Shown here: in pieces, positions 55,532 to 64,000 of the stretch
Numbering within the stretch: position 1 is the stretch's first letter
Layout of the letters: every line of letters begins with the position of its first letter
From: JAJVID01 sp963743425
Lineage (GTDB): Bacteria > Acidobacteriota > Blastocatellia > RBC074
Reading direction: 5' to 3'
DNA: 64,000 nt
NCBI GenBank assembly: GCA_963743425.1
Contig: CAVUPU010000005.1
Location: 1,054,001-1,118,000, forward strand
Made by a program: the position numbers and the translations under genes
Notes under the pieces: generated by a model
What the model was told of the DNA's origin: nothing
The model's input: only the letters and a program-made list of their open reading frames with translations
The model's database searches: none

Positions 55532-57025
55532 ATGAAAACGCTGCTCGTTTATCCGGAGTTTCCTGATACCTACTGGAGCTTTCGTCATGCGCTCTCTTTC
55601 GAGGGCAAGCGATCGGCCTTCCCCCCGCTCGGCCTCCTGACCATCTCCGCCATGCTGCCCGACGCCTGGGAGCGGCGGCTGGTGGATATGAACATCCAGC
55701 CTCTCAAACCATCCGACATCAGATGGGCTGACGTGGTTTTTGTCAGCGCCATGCTCGTGCAGAAGGATTCGCTGCGGCTCGTCGTCGAGTTATGCAAGGC
55801 GGAGGGTAAGCGAGTGGTCATCGGCGGGCCGTATGTGACGACCAGCGCGGGGGACGTTCCCCAGGCCGATCACATCTTCCTCGGCGAGGCCGAGACGATC
55901 TTGCCGGAGTTCGTGCGTGATGTCGAGCGCGCCGCCGCCAAACGTATTTACCAGGCGGCCGAGCGACCGGCGCTCTCCGCGGCGCCGATTCCCGACTTCC
56001 ATCTTGCCGATCTCAGACGCTACAGCGCGATGTCGGTCCAGTACTCGCGCGGCTGCCCCTTCCAGTGCGAGTTCTGTGACATCATCGAGATCTACGGCCG
56101 CGTCCCCCGCACGAAGAGCAATGAGCAGATGCTGGCCGAGTTGGATGCGCTCTTCAGCCTGGGCTGGCGCGGGATGGTCTTCATCGTTGACGACAACTTT
56201 ATCGGCAACAAGCCCAACGTCAAGAAACTGTTGCCTGCATTGGCCGACTGGTCGGAGCGTCACGGGCGCCCATTCTCCTTTATTACCGAAGCCAGCGTGA
56301 ACCTCGCCGAGGACGATGAATTACTCGACGGGATGCGGCGCGCTCATTTCCGCCGCGTCTTTCTCGGCATCGAGACTCCGGTCGAGGCGAGTCTCAAGGA
56401 GGCCCAGAAGGGGCAGAACATGCGCTGCAACCTTCTCGACTCCGTCAGAAAGATACAAAGCTACGGCATGGAAGTGATGGCCGGCTTCATCGTCGGCTTC
56501 GACAACGACCCTGATGACATCTTCGAGCGGCAGATCGAGTTTATTCGGGAGAGCGCGATTCCGCTAGCGATGGTGGGTTTGTTGACGGCGCTGCCCGACA
56601 CTCAGCTCTGGCGACGGCTCAAGCGCGAAGGGCGGCTGCTCCTCGAGAGCACGGGGAACAATACCGATGGTTCGCTGAACTTCGTCCCCAAGATGGACGC
56701 TACGCGTCTCATCGAAGGCTATAAGTCGATTATGCGCGTCATCTATAGCCCCGGCGAATACTATCAGCGCGCGCTCGATTGCCTGGAGCGGGTAGTCGCA
56801 GGCGCGCCTGAGGCGCGTCGTAGCGGGCTTATCAGTGACGTGGTGACCCTCTCTCGCGTCATGTTGGCGCTCGGCGTGCGCGACCGCGCGCGTGGCGAGT
56901 TCTGGCGCTACTTGCGCCGCGCCCTTATCGGGCATCGCGAGAAGTTTGCGGATGCGGTCAGGCTGGCTGCGGTGGGCTATCACTTTCGCAAGCTAACCGA
57001 AGATTGGGAGGGAGCAATGTCTTAG
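55532..57025 (+). CDS. B12-binding-domain radical SAM protein (DUF4070 type)
   Basis: 497 residues. N-terminal cobalamin-binding-like domain (LLVYPEFPDTYWSFRHALSF, FVSAMLVQKDSLRLVVELCK), radical SAM core with CPFQCEFC giving the 4Fe-4S cysteines, DDNFIGNKPNVKKLL and FLGIETPVEASLKEAQKGQN, and a C-terminal DUF4070 helical region. AAGGAG precedes ATG. Relatives include HpnP, the hopanoid C-2 methylase, but assignment to that activity is not justified from sequence alone. Confidence 0.88.
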   Translation: MKTLLVYPEFPDTYWSFRHALSFEGKRSAFPPLGLLTISAMLPDAWERRLVDMNIQPLKPSDIRWADVVFVSAMLVQKDSLRLVVELCKAEGKRVVIGGPYVTTSAGDVPQADHIFLGEAETILPEFVRDVERAAAKRIYQAAERPALSAAPIPDFHLADLRRYSAMSVQYSRGCPFQCEFCDIIEIYGRVPRTKSNEQMLAELDALFSLGWRGMVFIVDDNFIGNKPNVKKLLPALADWSERHGRPFSFITEASVNLAEDDELLDGMRRAHFRRVFLGIETPVEASLKEAQKGQNMRCNLLDSVRKIQSYGMEVMAGFIVGFDNDPDDIFERQIEFIRESAIPLAMVGLLTALPDTQLWRRLKREGRLLLESTGNNTDGSLNFVPKMDATRLIEGYKSIMRVIYSPGEYYQRALDCLERVVAGAPEARRSGLISDVVTLSRVMLALGVRDRARGEFWRYLRRALIGHREKFADAVRLAAVGYHFRKLTEDWEGAMS

Positions 57026-57161
57026 GATGGTTCTTTCTACAGGAGGGCGGGCGCCTCCTCAGGAAGATCGTAGCCGCTCATTTGCGGGATACAGGGATTC
57101 GAATTGGGCTGATTGGTTCTTCATACGCTCATCTTGTGATCATTACGGGTTCGGCGCCCTG

Positions 57162-57404
57162 CTAGCGCTTCACAAACCAGACACCGGTTAGAGCGACATT
57201 TCTGGTCTGGGCATGTGCGAGCGCTTCTTTGAGAGTTTCCGCGTAAAGTCCCTCGCCCCGGAGTCGCCGCAGGTAATCGGCTCCGAATCCGCAAGCCGGC
57301 CCCAGCATCCGCAGCGCCTTGTTATCGGTCTGGTACTCATAAGCCTGCTCGCCAGCGTCCAGGCGGGCGCCTGCTTCCGCCATATCTATCAGGGTAACAA
57401 TCAA
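57162..57404 (-). CDS. Small hypothetical protein
   Basis: 80 residues: MIVTLIDMAEAGARLDAGEQ, YEYQTDNKALRMLGPACGFG, ending NVALTGVWFVKR. Reads as a folded alpha/beta protein. The ribosome binding site (GAGGAAAATC) is plausible. Not recognised. Confidence 0.5.
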   Translation of the reverse strand: MIVTLIDMAEAGARLDAGEQAYEYQTDNKALRMLGPACGFGADYLRRLRGEGLYAETLKEALAHAQTRNVALTGVWFVKR

Positions 57405-57568
57405 GATTTTCCTCCAGTCTTCAACCTGCCTACTGGTAGCCCCACTGTTAAGATATCAAATTATGATATCAAATAATGAGATGGCAATGAGCGGATGTCC
57501 CGGTCATGCGCAGTCCAATCCCCTGCTTACGCGCAGGCCACTGTCACACCCAAAATCCACCTCCCGCA

Positions 57569-57612
57569 GAAAAAACGCTTCCGGTTGACAGTTGTTTTAC
57601 CGGAAGCGCTTT
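57569..57612 (-). terminator. Rho-independent terminator of the RRM 6 gene, with a repeated 3' segment
   Basis: On the minus strand CGCTTCCGGT and ACCGGAAGCG pair and are followed by TTTTTT. The 27-base segment TTTACCGGAAGCGCTTTTCA (57597) is repeated at 57664, so part of the terminator is duplicated. Confidence 0.7.
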
Positions 57613-57715
57613 TCACTATGAGGTATCGCCGAAACCGGTAAAACGCTGGCCGCTCTCTGGTTGCTTTACCGGAAGCGCTTTTCACTACGAGTTAAGGGCT
57701 GCTGTCACACGAGTT

Positions 57716-58063
57716 TTAATAGCGCGAACGGCCGCCGCCGCCGAATCCGCCACGCCCGCCGCCGCCGCCGCCTCGACCGCCACCTCGACCGCCGCCGAAG
57801 CCGCCACTTCGATTCTCACGCGGCTTGGCTTCGTTCACGGTCAGACTGCGACCGTCGAGTTCTGCGCCATTGAACTTGGCGATGGCGGCCTCACCTTCTG
57901 ACTTCGATGACATTTCAATGAAGGCAAAGCCACGTGAACGGCCCGTATCACGATCGGTCACCATCGTGGCCGAATCAACAGTGCCGACTTGAGAAAAGAG
58001 TTGGTGCAAATCCTCTTCCGTCGTCCCGAACGAGAGATTACCGACATAGAGTTTCATAGACAT
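57716..58063 (-). CDS. Glycine-rich RRM RNA-binding protein (RRM 6 of 6)
   Basis: 115 residues from ATG 58063: KLYVGNLSFGTTEEDLHQLF (RNP2) and RSRGFAFIEM (RNP1), then a long Gly/Arg tail (SGGFGGGRGGGRGGGGGGRG). Paralogue of RRM 3, including the leader. Probable RNA chaperone. Confidence 0.93.
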   Translation of the reverse strand: MSMKLYVGNLSFGTTEEDLHQLFSQVGTVDSATMVTDRDTGRSRGFAFIEMSSKSEGEAAIAKFNGAELDGRSLTVNEAKPRENRSGGFGGGRGGGRGGGGGGRGGFGGGGRSRY

Positions 58064-58320
58064 ACTGGTACCTTTCCTAATGAGATGTGAAAGAAGCTTC
58101 GAATCATGGGTACTTCGCGAAACGGTCGCAGCGAAGGCTCGTGATCGGACGTTCAAAAAAAGAACAGCTTCTAAAGTTTTAGGTTAGCCTGCTCTCGAAC
58201 TATCCATACCGCCGCCGCTAGAAGTTTTGGAGGCAAGTGGCGCATCATCATTAATGCGCGAGAGAAGGAGTGAACGGACAGGATACTGAACCATTCGGTA
58301 GAGATTTGCAAACAAAGAGA
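58064..58320 (-). promoter_or_regulatory. Long conserved leader of the RRM 6 gene
   Basis: Homologous to 41206-41465, with the same ordered blocks. The palindrome GTTCAAAAAAAGAAC differs by one A, and block order and spacing are conserved, arguing for a functional leader. Confidence 0.6.
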
Positions 58321-58489
58321 CGCAGACAGCTTCAAAACGTCAGAAGGTGTCTCCGCTTCGCCATTATAGAGTTACAAGAAGCCGTGCGCCGGTACACGGA
58401 AGGGGGAAACCGGCCCCTGTGTATCGGCGTACAGATGCAAGAATTTGTGATAAGGTGTAAAGGTTGCAAGTAGAAATACCTAAGCGCGA

Positions 58490-58675
58490 CACTCAAAGCG
58501 CCAGCCCGGACATCATCGCCGCAAGGCGAAAGGCGGGTCCGGGGCGGATGACTCGATGGAAACAGGGCCCGACGCCTACATCACACAACCGTGCGACCCG
58601 GTGGAGTTGTACGAGTCCGTATCGCGTGGTGAACGACAGAGTTTTGTTTGCGACGCTGGTAAAGCGACGCATTAA
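58490..58675 (+). pseudogene. Receiver-domain remnant
   Basis: SPDIIAA in one frame, then AKGGSGADDSMETGPDAYIT QPCDPVELYESV in another, ending at TAA 58673. This matches the last third of a response-regulator receiver domain; the conserved Lys before Pro is replaced by Gln, and the N-terminal part is missing. Confidence 0.45.
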
Positions 58676-58725
58676 GGTATTGAATGCTCAAGTCGAGGAA
58701 GACAAAGAGAGAGAGAAGGGAAACA

Positions 58726-59019
58726 ATGATTCAAATACCTAAAGTCGCGTCAAGGAACGCGCCGCAGACGCAGAACCGAAAACGCTTGCTTGCCGAAATA
58801 ACAGGTGAACAGATGGGGCTTTGTTCACGCGACTATCGCCAGCATCTTGCGGTCTGTGAAGAGTACGACACCGCGCCGACTAATTTCGTGATCTTCGCAG
58901 CCGAATGGCTTGAAGTGCGCGCGAAAGGCGCGAAAACGCCGGCGGATGAGGGATCAAACGAAGATTGCCAGGCGCGCAACTATGACGCGATGTACTATGG
59001 CAAGAAAGGTTACGAATGA
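58726..59019 (+). CDS. Small hypothetical protein
   Basis: 97 residues from ATG 58726 after GAGAAGGGAAAC: KRLLAEITGEQMGLCSRDYR, QHLAVCEEYDTAPTNFVIFA AEWLEVRAKG. Helical and soluble, with two cysteines. Not recognised. Confidence 0.55.
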   Translation: MIQIPKVASRNAPQTQNRKRLLAEITGEQMGLCSRDYRQHLAVCEEYDTAPTNFVIFAAEWLEVRAKGAKTPADEGSNEDCQARNYDAMYYGKKGYE

Positions 59020-59305
59020 ATTTGCTGGCAAACAGATTCACGTCTTGTCGCATGCTTTTTCGTCCGTTCAGCTTTTTGCCCCGCCCGCTTACATTGATTT
59101 AAACCGCTTCCTATAAGCTCTACCCGGCGTCCTTGTGTGCGGTGGGCGGCGCTGATGCAGTTCCCTATCTTGACTAATCGTATAATGGCCGGGACTTGGC
59201 GGTTTTCCGGCGCATTGCGTGAGCGTCTTTGAGGTCAAAGGTCTCTACGCGGGTCAATGCATATGCTGAAGTCATAATCCATCACATACCAGAGAGGGGA
59301 ACTCA
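59020..59305. other. Intergenic region before the phosphatase gene
   Basis: No gene seen. A TATAAT at 59181-59186 could be a -10 box, with no convincing -35. Confidence 0.4.
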
Positions 59306-60748
59306 ATGATGCTCAATCGAATCGTCACTCTGTCACTCGCAGTTGGTTTCCTGCTGTTGCCAGGCGGCGCCATACAGGCCCAGCAGGCTGCAAGCTCGAA
59401 CACGGCGCCGGCTGAGGTCAAATTGTCCGAGGCGCTGCTCAAGCGACTTCCCCCGGACCTGCGCGAGAAGGCCGGGCCACTGCTAGCCATGACCGAAGCG
59501 CAACAACAGCGATTGCTCAACTCTTCAGATGAAGACCTGCGGGCCTCAATTACCGCCTTACTCTCCTCCTCCAAACCAGAGGTGGCCGATTTCCTCATTG
59601 CTTTACTGGAGAAAGAGCCGTCGGCCAAAGTGCGCTCATCCATCATCCGCAATTGGCGATCCCGGCCGCATTGGCGCGCTCATCCGCTGATCTACCCGAC
59701 GCTGGCGAAGTTGATCGCTTCAGACCCGGATACCGGCGTGAGTCTACTGGCCGTGGAGACCCTGCGCGAGATCAGGATGAATGAGATCGGCAAGCTGCTG
59801 GCGGCGCGTCTCGAAGCCGCGAGCCGCGCCGGCGACCAGGCCGCCGTCAGGCGATTGGCCGCAGAGCAGGAGCGGTGGATCAGTATTGAGAATGCCACGA
59901 TGCTCCCGTCTTTTCTGCGCGCCTCGCCGCCACTCTTCTCACTGAAAGCCGCCGAGCAGCCGATCAGAGTAGTCGCCTTCGGGGATTTCGGGACTGGTTC
60001 GGAGGCGCAGAAACAGGTTGCGGCGGCAGTGTTGAAGTACCATCGGCAGACGCCCTTCGATTTCGGGATCACGCTCGGCGACAATTTTTATCCGGTCGGG
60101 ATGGAGAGTCCTGGCGATCCGCGCTGGGCGACGCAGTGGGAGCAGTTGTATCAATCGCTGGGCGTCAAATTCTACGCCACGCTCGGCAACCACGACTGGG
60201 GACACCCGGACAGCCCGGCGGCCGAGATCCTCTATTCGGACAAGAGTCAGACCTGGCGGATGCCTTCGCCCTATTACACTTTTACGGCCGGGCCGGCCCA
60301 ATTCTTCGCTCTGGATACGAACCGAATCTCAGAGGCGCAACTGATCTGGCTGAAGGAAGAACTCTCCAGGAGCCAGGCGAAGTGGAAGGTCGCCTATGGT
60401 CACCATCACGTCTACTCGGCCACGCGCGGGGACAATGCGGGGCTGATTGGAAGGTTGCTGCCAGCGCTGCAAGCGGGAGGAGTTGATCTCTACATCTGCG
60501 GGCACGACCACAACCTGCAGCACGTGAAGCCGGAGGGAGGCGTTCATTTCATCGTGGCCGGCGGTGGCGGGGCCGGGACCTATGAGATGAAGGAATATGA
60601 GCGGACGATCTTCAAAGCCCAGACGCACGGGTTCGCGGCGCTGGAGGTTGAGGCGAAGCAGTTGAAGGTGAAGTTGATCAGGGCTGACGGGACGCAGGTG
60701 TACGAGTACACGCTGGAGAAGCAAGGGCGGATCGCAACGGGGCGTTGA
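59306..60748 (+). CDS. Secreted metallophosphoesterase (acid phosphatase type) with HEAT-like N-terminus
   Basis: 480 residues. Signal peptide (MMLNRIVTLSLAVGFLLLPG GAIQA), a helical repeat region to about residue 200 (SKPEVADFLIALLEKEPSAK), then the calcineurin-like domain: VVAFGDFGTGSEAQ, GITLGDNFY, TLGNHDWG, VAYGHHHVYSA and DLYICGHDHNLQHV, all five metal-binding motifs in order as in purple acid phosphatases. Periplasmic or extracellular phosphate release is inferred. GAGAGGGGAA precedes ATG. Confidence 0.92.
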   Translation: MMLNRIVTLSLAVGFLLLPGGAIQAQQAASSNTAPAEVKLSEALLKRLPPDLREKAGPLLAMTEAQQQRLLNSSDEDLRASITALLSSSKPEVADFLIALLEKEPSAKVRSSIIRNWRSRPHWRAHPLIYPTLAKLIASDPDTGVSLLAVETLREIRMNEIGKLLAARLEAASRAGDQAAVRRLAAEQERWISIENATMLPSFLRASPPLFSLKAAEQPIRVVAFGDFGTGSEAQKQVAAAVLKYHRQTPFDFGITLGDNFYPVGMESPGDPRWATQWEQLYQSLGVKFYATLGNHDWGHPDSPAAEILYSDKSQTWRMPSPYYTFTAGPAQFFALDTNRISEAQLIWLKEELSRSQAKWKVAYGHHHVYSATRGDNAGLIGRLLPALQAGGVDLYICGHDHNLQHVKPEGGVHFIVAGGGGAGTYEMKEYERTIFKAQTHGFAALEVEAKQLKVKLIRADGTQVYEYTLEKQGRIATGR

Positions 60749-60858
60749 GCGTCGCAGGGTAACCGGTGTAGATCACGAATGCCCCGCAAGTATACGGGTT
60801 ATTGTGAGAAGCGTACACAATCCGTTTTCTGTTCGGTCTTTTTGCCTCACTCGGGGCC

Positions 60859-61914
60859 TCAGATTCTGTCGGCGCGCACGAAGAATGAAAGCGTCGAGCC
60901 GGTCACCATGCTGCGCCCCGTAATCAAGAAGACCGCCAGCCACAACGCCTGGCAAAACAGCAACACAGCCGGATTCCAAAGCAAGCCGAGGCCCGCCGCG
61001 ATTTCCGGGGTTTCGGTCTGTCCGCTCGGGAAATGGAGGACGACGGCGGCGGCGTAAGGCGCCATCAACAGCGCCATTACCTGGTAAGCCGATATCTTTT
61101 GCGCCTTGCCCCGCATGTCAGCCCGCATCTTCTCGGACAGAAAACGCCACGCCTGCGTGCCCGCCGACGCGAAGAGCAGTGAGGCCGTGAAATACGATTT
61201 CAGAAACAGATAGGCGCCCGCGAGAGCGATAATGATGAAGACCACTGCAGTAATCGCCTGGATCGGCGCGACTCGTATCCCTTCCAAACTTCCTTCGTAA
61301 GCCACCTTCTTCGTCGCGCCCGCGAATGTGAAGCTGAACGATTCGAACAAGCGACGCATCCGCGGCGAGAGTTGATCGATGCTCTTGCCGTAACAGCAAC
61401 CGAAGCTGATGCAGCCCAGGCGCCCCAGGCCTTCGCCGTACGCGTAAGCCACGGACATCGCCGCCAACGCCGGGACGACCGGGATTTCGCCGCCGAGCGC
61501 CCCTGCCTGCGTCGCGTTGAGCGACTCGATGATCCAGGGCGCCATCAGCCCGCCCGCGAAGACCGCGCCGCCGACAGTGAAGGTGTGCGCCTTCTTCTCG
61601 ACCACGCGCGCGATGATCTTGGAAGCGGGCCAGCACAGCGCGAATGTAATCGCGATCAGCGCGAAAACGGCAGTGGCAGTGACGCCGATCGCGCCGAGCA
61701 GGGTGAAAGCAATCACCGCCGCCAGCGCGTTCGAGGTGGCCTGAAAGAATCCGTAGAACGTCAGATTCAATCCTTGCCATTCGCCCGCGGTGGTTTTACC
61801 CATCGGCAGGACGGCGAGAAATTGCCATCGCTCCTGCGGCAACTTACGAAACGCCCACGCGAATAGCGAGACGAACAGCGCCGCCAGAACTATGATAAAA
61901 AGCTCCGCGCTCAT
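60859..61914 (-). CDS. Lgt-like membrane protein
   Basis: 351 residues with about seven hydrophobic segments. YAYGEGLGRLGCISFGCCYG resembles the R/G-C-rich signature of prolipoprotein diacylglyceryl transferase, which moves diacylglycerol from phosphatidylglycerol to lipoproteins. It is longer and more divergent than housekeeping Lgt, so substrate use may differ. The ATG overlaps the stop of the decarboxylase-like gene by 4 bases. Confidence 0.75.
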   Translation of the reverse strand: MSAELFIIVLAALFVSLFAWAFRKLPQERWQFLAVLPMGKTTAGEWQGLNLTFYGFFQATSNALAAVIAFTLLGAIGVTATAVFALIAITFALCWPASKIIARVVEKKAHTFTVGGAVFAGGLMAPWIIESLNATQAGALGGEIPVVPALAAMSVAYAYGEGLGRLGCISFGCCYGKSIDQLSPRMRRLFESFSFTFAGATKKVAYEGSLEGIRVAPIQAITAVVFIIIALAGAYLFLKSYFTASLLFASAGTQAWRFLSEKMRADMRGKAQKISAYQVMALLMAPYAAAVVLHFPSGQTETPEIAAGLGLLWNPAVLLFCQALWLAVFLITGRSMVTGSTLSFFVRADRI

Positions 61915-62951
61915 TTAGACGCCTCCCTGTTTGAATTTGCTATGGCGATGCGCGAACGCGCCGCGACTTCAGTTTCGACCAGAGGCCTTCCGAAACCCTG
62001 CGAGAATCGGCTCTGCGCGTCGTGGCGGCGCAAGTTGTCGATCAAATCTTTGTCGAAGGTCACGCGTCCGCGTTGAAATAAGAGCACGTCAGTGCTGCTG
62101 CCCGGGCGGTAAAGACTCTTTGGGCAGCCGCGTTCGACGAACATTCCGACTGTGATCGGCTGCGGCGAGTCGTACCGCTCGCGGCTGTAACACTGCGCGA
62201 CCTCGCCGATCATCAGCGCCGTCACCTCGATCATCGCCACCAGCCCGACTTCGCCCCCGCCTTCGACGTCGGTGTCAATCACAGTGATGGTGCGAGTATT
62301 TTTCGAGTAGGGAGTTACTTCGGTGACGACTGCAGAAGGGTTGCAGGCGTGGTATCGCCCGCGCACTTCATAAAAATCCCTGACTACTCCGGCCACCGGC
62401 GTATGGTTGTAGTGGTATTTGTCAGGGGTCAATCGGAAAACGGCGAAATCGCCGCCGGCGAAGGATCTCAGCCAGTCGGTCTTGCCTCTGCCCAACAGCT
62501 CTTCAAAATCGAAAAATTTTCCTTTGAGAAACAAGGCCGAGGTCTCGTCGAACGAGCCGACCAGGACTTTCGCGTCAGCCGGCGAAACGACGGCGTCCCG
62601 CTCCGGCGGCAGCGGGCGACAGTCCCAGTAACGTATCTGACGCTCGAAGACCTTGCGCATCGTGTTCAACGCTTCGGGCGGCTCGACGCATTCCTCCAGA
62701 TTGACGCCGTTTTCGCGCAGGAACCTCTGATTGCCGGAGATTGCGCCGCCGAGCGGCAGGTCGTAGTTGATGAAACCCAGCAGGCCGGATACGCGCGGGC
62801 TAAGCGCGAGTCGGTAGAGCGCGGGCGCATTTTCGCGAATTTCGGAATAGAGCCAGCGCACCAACGCGTCGCTGTAAAGCCGCTCATCGCAGACGCGTCC
62901 GGCGCGACGATCAATATACTGGTGTGGAATCGAGAGCATTGACGCGCGCAT
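61911..62951 (-). CDS. Phosphatidylserine-decarboxylase-family protein
   Basis: 346 residues. The family motifs are present: VVSPADAKVLVGSFDE (Asp), KFFDFEELLG, YHYNHTPVAGVVRDFYEVRG (His) and the self-cleavage region RPGSSTDVLLFQRGRV, where GSS replaces the usual LGST. Cleavage at the serine creates the pyruvoyl cofactor. It would convert phosphatidylserine or a related lipid at the membrane. Second gene of a three-gene operon with the unknown protein and the Lgt-like protein. Confidence 0.82.
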   Translation of the reverse strand: MRASMLSIPHQYIDRRAGRVCDERLYSDALVRWLYSEIRENAPALYRLALSPRVSGLLGFINYDLPLGGAISGNQRFLRENGVNLEECVEPPEALNTMRKVFERQIRYWDCRPLPPERDAVVSPADAKVLVGSFDETSALFLKGKFFDFEELLGRGKTDWLRSFAGGDFAVFRLTPDKYHYNHTPVAGVVRDFYEVRGRYHACNPSAVVTEVTPYSKNTRTITVIDTDVEGGGEVGLVAMIEVTALMIGEVAQCYSRERYDSPQPITVGMFVERGCPKSLYRPGSSTDVLLFQRGRVTFDKDLIDNLRRHDAQSRFSQGFGRPLVETEVAARSRIAIANSNREASK

Positions 62952-63990
62952 CCACCCTCCTTTTGTCGTTCCTTTCGCCCCTTTCGCCCCTTTCGCCCCT
63001 TTCGCCCCTTTCGCCCCTTTCGCCCCTTTCGCCCCTTTCGCCCCTTTCGCCCCTTTCGCCCCTTTCGCCCCTTTCGCCCCTTTCGCCCCTTTCGCCCCTT
63101 TCGGAGGATGTTTCTTCGGTCTGCCACTTCTCCGAAGCCTTCAAATCCTGGTGAACCGAGAGCAGCGTGAGGTTGATAATCGCTCTCAGCTCACCCTCGG
63201 TCGCCTCATCGGTCACGACGCGTGATCGGATGCGTTCGGTCATCTCCGTCGCGCCACGCCCTTTCAGACAATCGCGCAGCGCCTTTCTGACCGCGCCGTC
63301 AACCTGCGCTGCGCGTTTTTCCATCGCGCGCAGATCATTGATCAGAAACTCGAACGCTTCGGCGATGTGCCGGCGGCGCAGCGCATCGCGGTAATAGCGC
63401 TCCGCCTGAAGATTGAACTCCTCGGCCTTCATTTGCATCGGCGACCGCAACCTGGCGTTCCCAAGGATGCCGCGCGCCAGCTTGCCGGCGGCGGAGTGAT
63501 TGGCCGGGTCGTCCAATCGCGTTTTGAGGTCGGCGATGGTCTCCCGCAGGCCGAACATCTCGATCAAATCGGCGCCGTCTTCGAGCAGCGTTTGCAGGAG
63601 CGCCCGCCGGTAGTCGTCGTTGTGGACGCGCAGGTAGCCGGAGTAGCGGCGGCTGGCGCGCGTTCGTTTCGTGCGGGACAGGATCGCGCGCAGCAGTTGA
63701 TTTGGCGTATCGCGTTGCGCGAAGAAGGTGGGAATGCCGATGGCCGCGCCGAAAAATATTTGACGCCGCTCGCTCTCGATGAACGGATTGTCAGGTATGT
63801 CAGCGTGCGCATATTTGCCTTGCGCCTGATACTTGAACGCAAGGGCGGTGACCAGCGCCTGCAAATCAACCGCCCGCCCCAGGTCTTCCGTCAAACTTTC
63901 AAACAGGCTGTAGTAGCGCCCCTCGAAGCCGGTGAACCCCATCATCTCGAACTCGCGCAGCCGGTAAAGCAGATAGAGCGGCATCTTCAT
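62911..63990 (-). CDS. Unknown protein with C-terminal GER tandem repeat (5' end may lie outside the window)
   Basis: 359 residues in view: MKMPLYLLYRLREFEMMGFT, GIPTFFAQRDTPNQLLRAIL, YLRVHNDDYRRALLQTLLED GADLIEMFGLRE. Helical and not recognised. The C-terminus is a GER repeat of about 14 units followed by NDKRRVDARVNALDSTPVY, and the stop overlaps the start of the decarboxylase-like gene by 41 bases, so the two are coupled. The ATG at 63990 may be internal because only 10 bases precede it. Context suggests lipid metabolism. Confidence 0.6.
   Translation of the reverse strand: MKMPLYLLYRLREFEMMGFTGFEGRYYSLFESLTEDLGRAVDLQALVTALAFKYQAQGKYAHADIPDNPFIESERRQIFFGAAIGIPTFFAQRDTPNQLLRAILSRTKRTRASRRYSGYLRVHNDDYRRALLQTLLEDGADLIEMFGLRETIADLKTRLDDPANHSAAGKLARGILGNARLRSPMQMKAEEFNLQAERYYRDALRRRHIAEAFEFLINDLRAMEKRAAQVDGAVRKALRDCLKGRGATEMTERIRSRVVTDEATEGELRAIINLTLLSVHQDLKASEKWQTEETSSERGERGERGERGERGERGERGERGERGERGERGERGERGERGERNDKRRVDARVNALDSTPVY
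62971..63102. repeat. 9-bp tandem repeat (CCCTTTCGC), about 14 units
   Basis: Perfect tandem units, in frame with the unknown protein, encoding GER on the minus strand. Copy number changes in multiples of nine would keep the frame. Confidence 0.95.
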
Positions 63991-64000
63991 GTCGAAAACC

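Noticed and set aside
62971..63102. Possible CRISPR or MITE
   Set aside because: Simple 9-bp tandem repeat without spacers, in frame with a gene.

Overview
The window most resembles a soil or aquatic Acidobacteriota genome, possibly Blastocatellia. This is inferred from gene style (DUF2934, YSC84, RRM proteins, CHAT-TPR protein, DUF4070-type radical SAM, many small secreted proteins) and cannot be proved from the sequence alone. No rRNA, tRNA or CRISPR array was recognised. Several genes are split by single-base shifts, so either this is a decaying accessory region or the assembly carries indel errors.

Region 1 (0-5 kb): a gene tail with tandem terminators, a small unknown gene, a two-subunit molybdenum hydroxylase operon of isoquinoline 1-oxidoreductase type on the minus strand, and a secreted protein whose larger paralogue lies at 19.2 kb. 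Region 2 (about 5-12.65 kb): a row of promoter-poor small genes separated by folded sites with the GCCTAAC...GTTAGGC signature of integron attC sites. I count nine complete attC-like sites and a few halves, with no integrase in the window, so this is an integrase-less cassette cluster. Its genes encode a membrane protein, an RDD protein, a DinB-like protein, a DUF2809 protein, a TPR protein broken by a 44-bp tandem duplication, a MOSC protein and several unknowns. Region 3 (12.65-18.7 kb) is a nest of mobile DNA: a group IIC-type intron next to an attC site, whose reverse transcriptase is cut in two by a 2.46-kb serine-recombinase element, then three large palindromes and an ISAs1-family insertion sequence.

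Region 4 (18.7-30.5 kb): secreted unknowns, a sulfatase with a C-terminal frameshift, one more cassette gene (NTF2-like), a lipoprotein, a trypsin-like protease, a frameshifted TPR-CHAT protein and a nucleotidyltransferase remnant. Small palindromic elements with target-site duplications sit between them. Region 5 (30.6-58.7 kb) is the most distinctive part. It is an island with duplicated core gene-expression and stress genes: two RNA polymerase omega subunits, two CarD-family regulators, two GroELs (one with GroES) and six single-RRM RNA-binding proteins. Crp-type, response-regulator and STAS genes, a GT4/GH130/GT4 sugar operon and many small proteins lie among them. The genes share two kinds of repeated upstream DNA: a palindrome-centred promoter element (TGTCCAATATTGGACA plus about 30 conserved bases) and a leader with two small conserved hairpins that runs straight into the Shine-Dalgarno. 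This suggests one co-regulated stress regulon assembled by repeated segmental duplication. Truncated copies of crp, a glycine-zipper gene and receiver domains are the debris.

Region 6 (55.5-64 kb): a B12-binding radical SAM protein, a sixth RRM protein with a long conserved leader, a secreted metallophosphatase, and a minus-strand operon of an unknown protein with a GER tandem repeat, a phosphatidylserine-decarboxylase-like protein and an Lgt-like membrane protein, suggesting membrane lipid modification.
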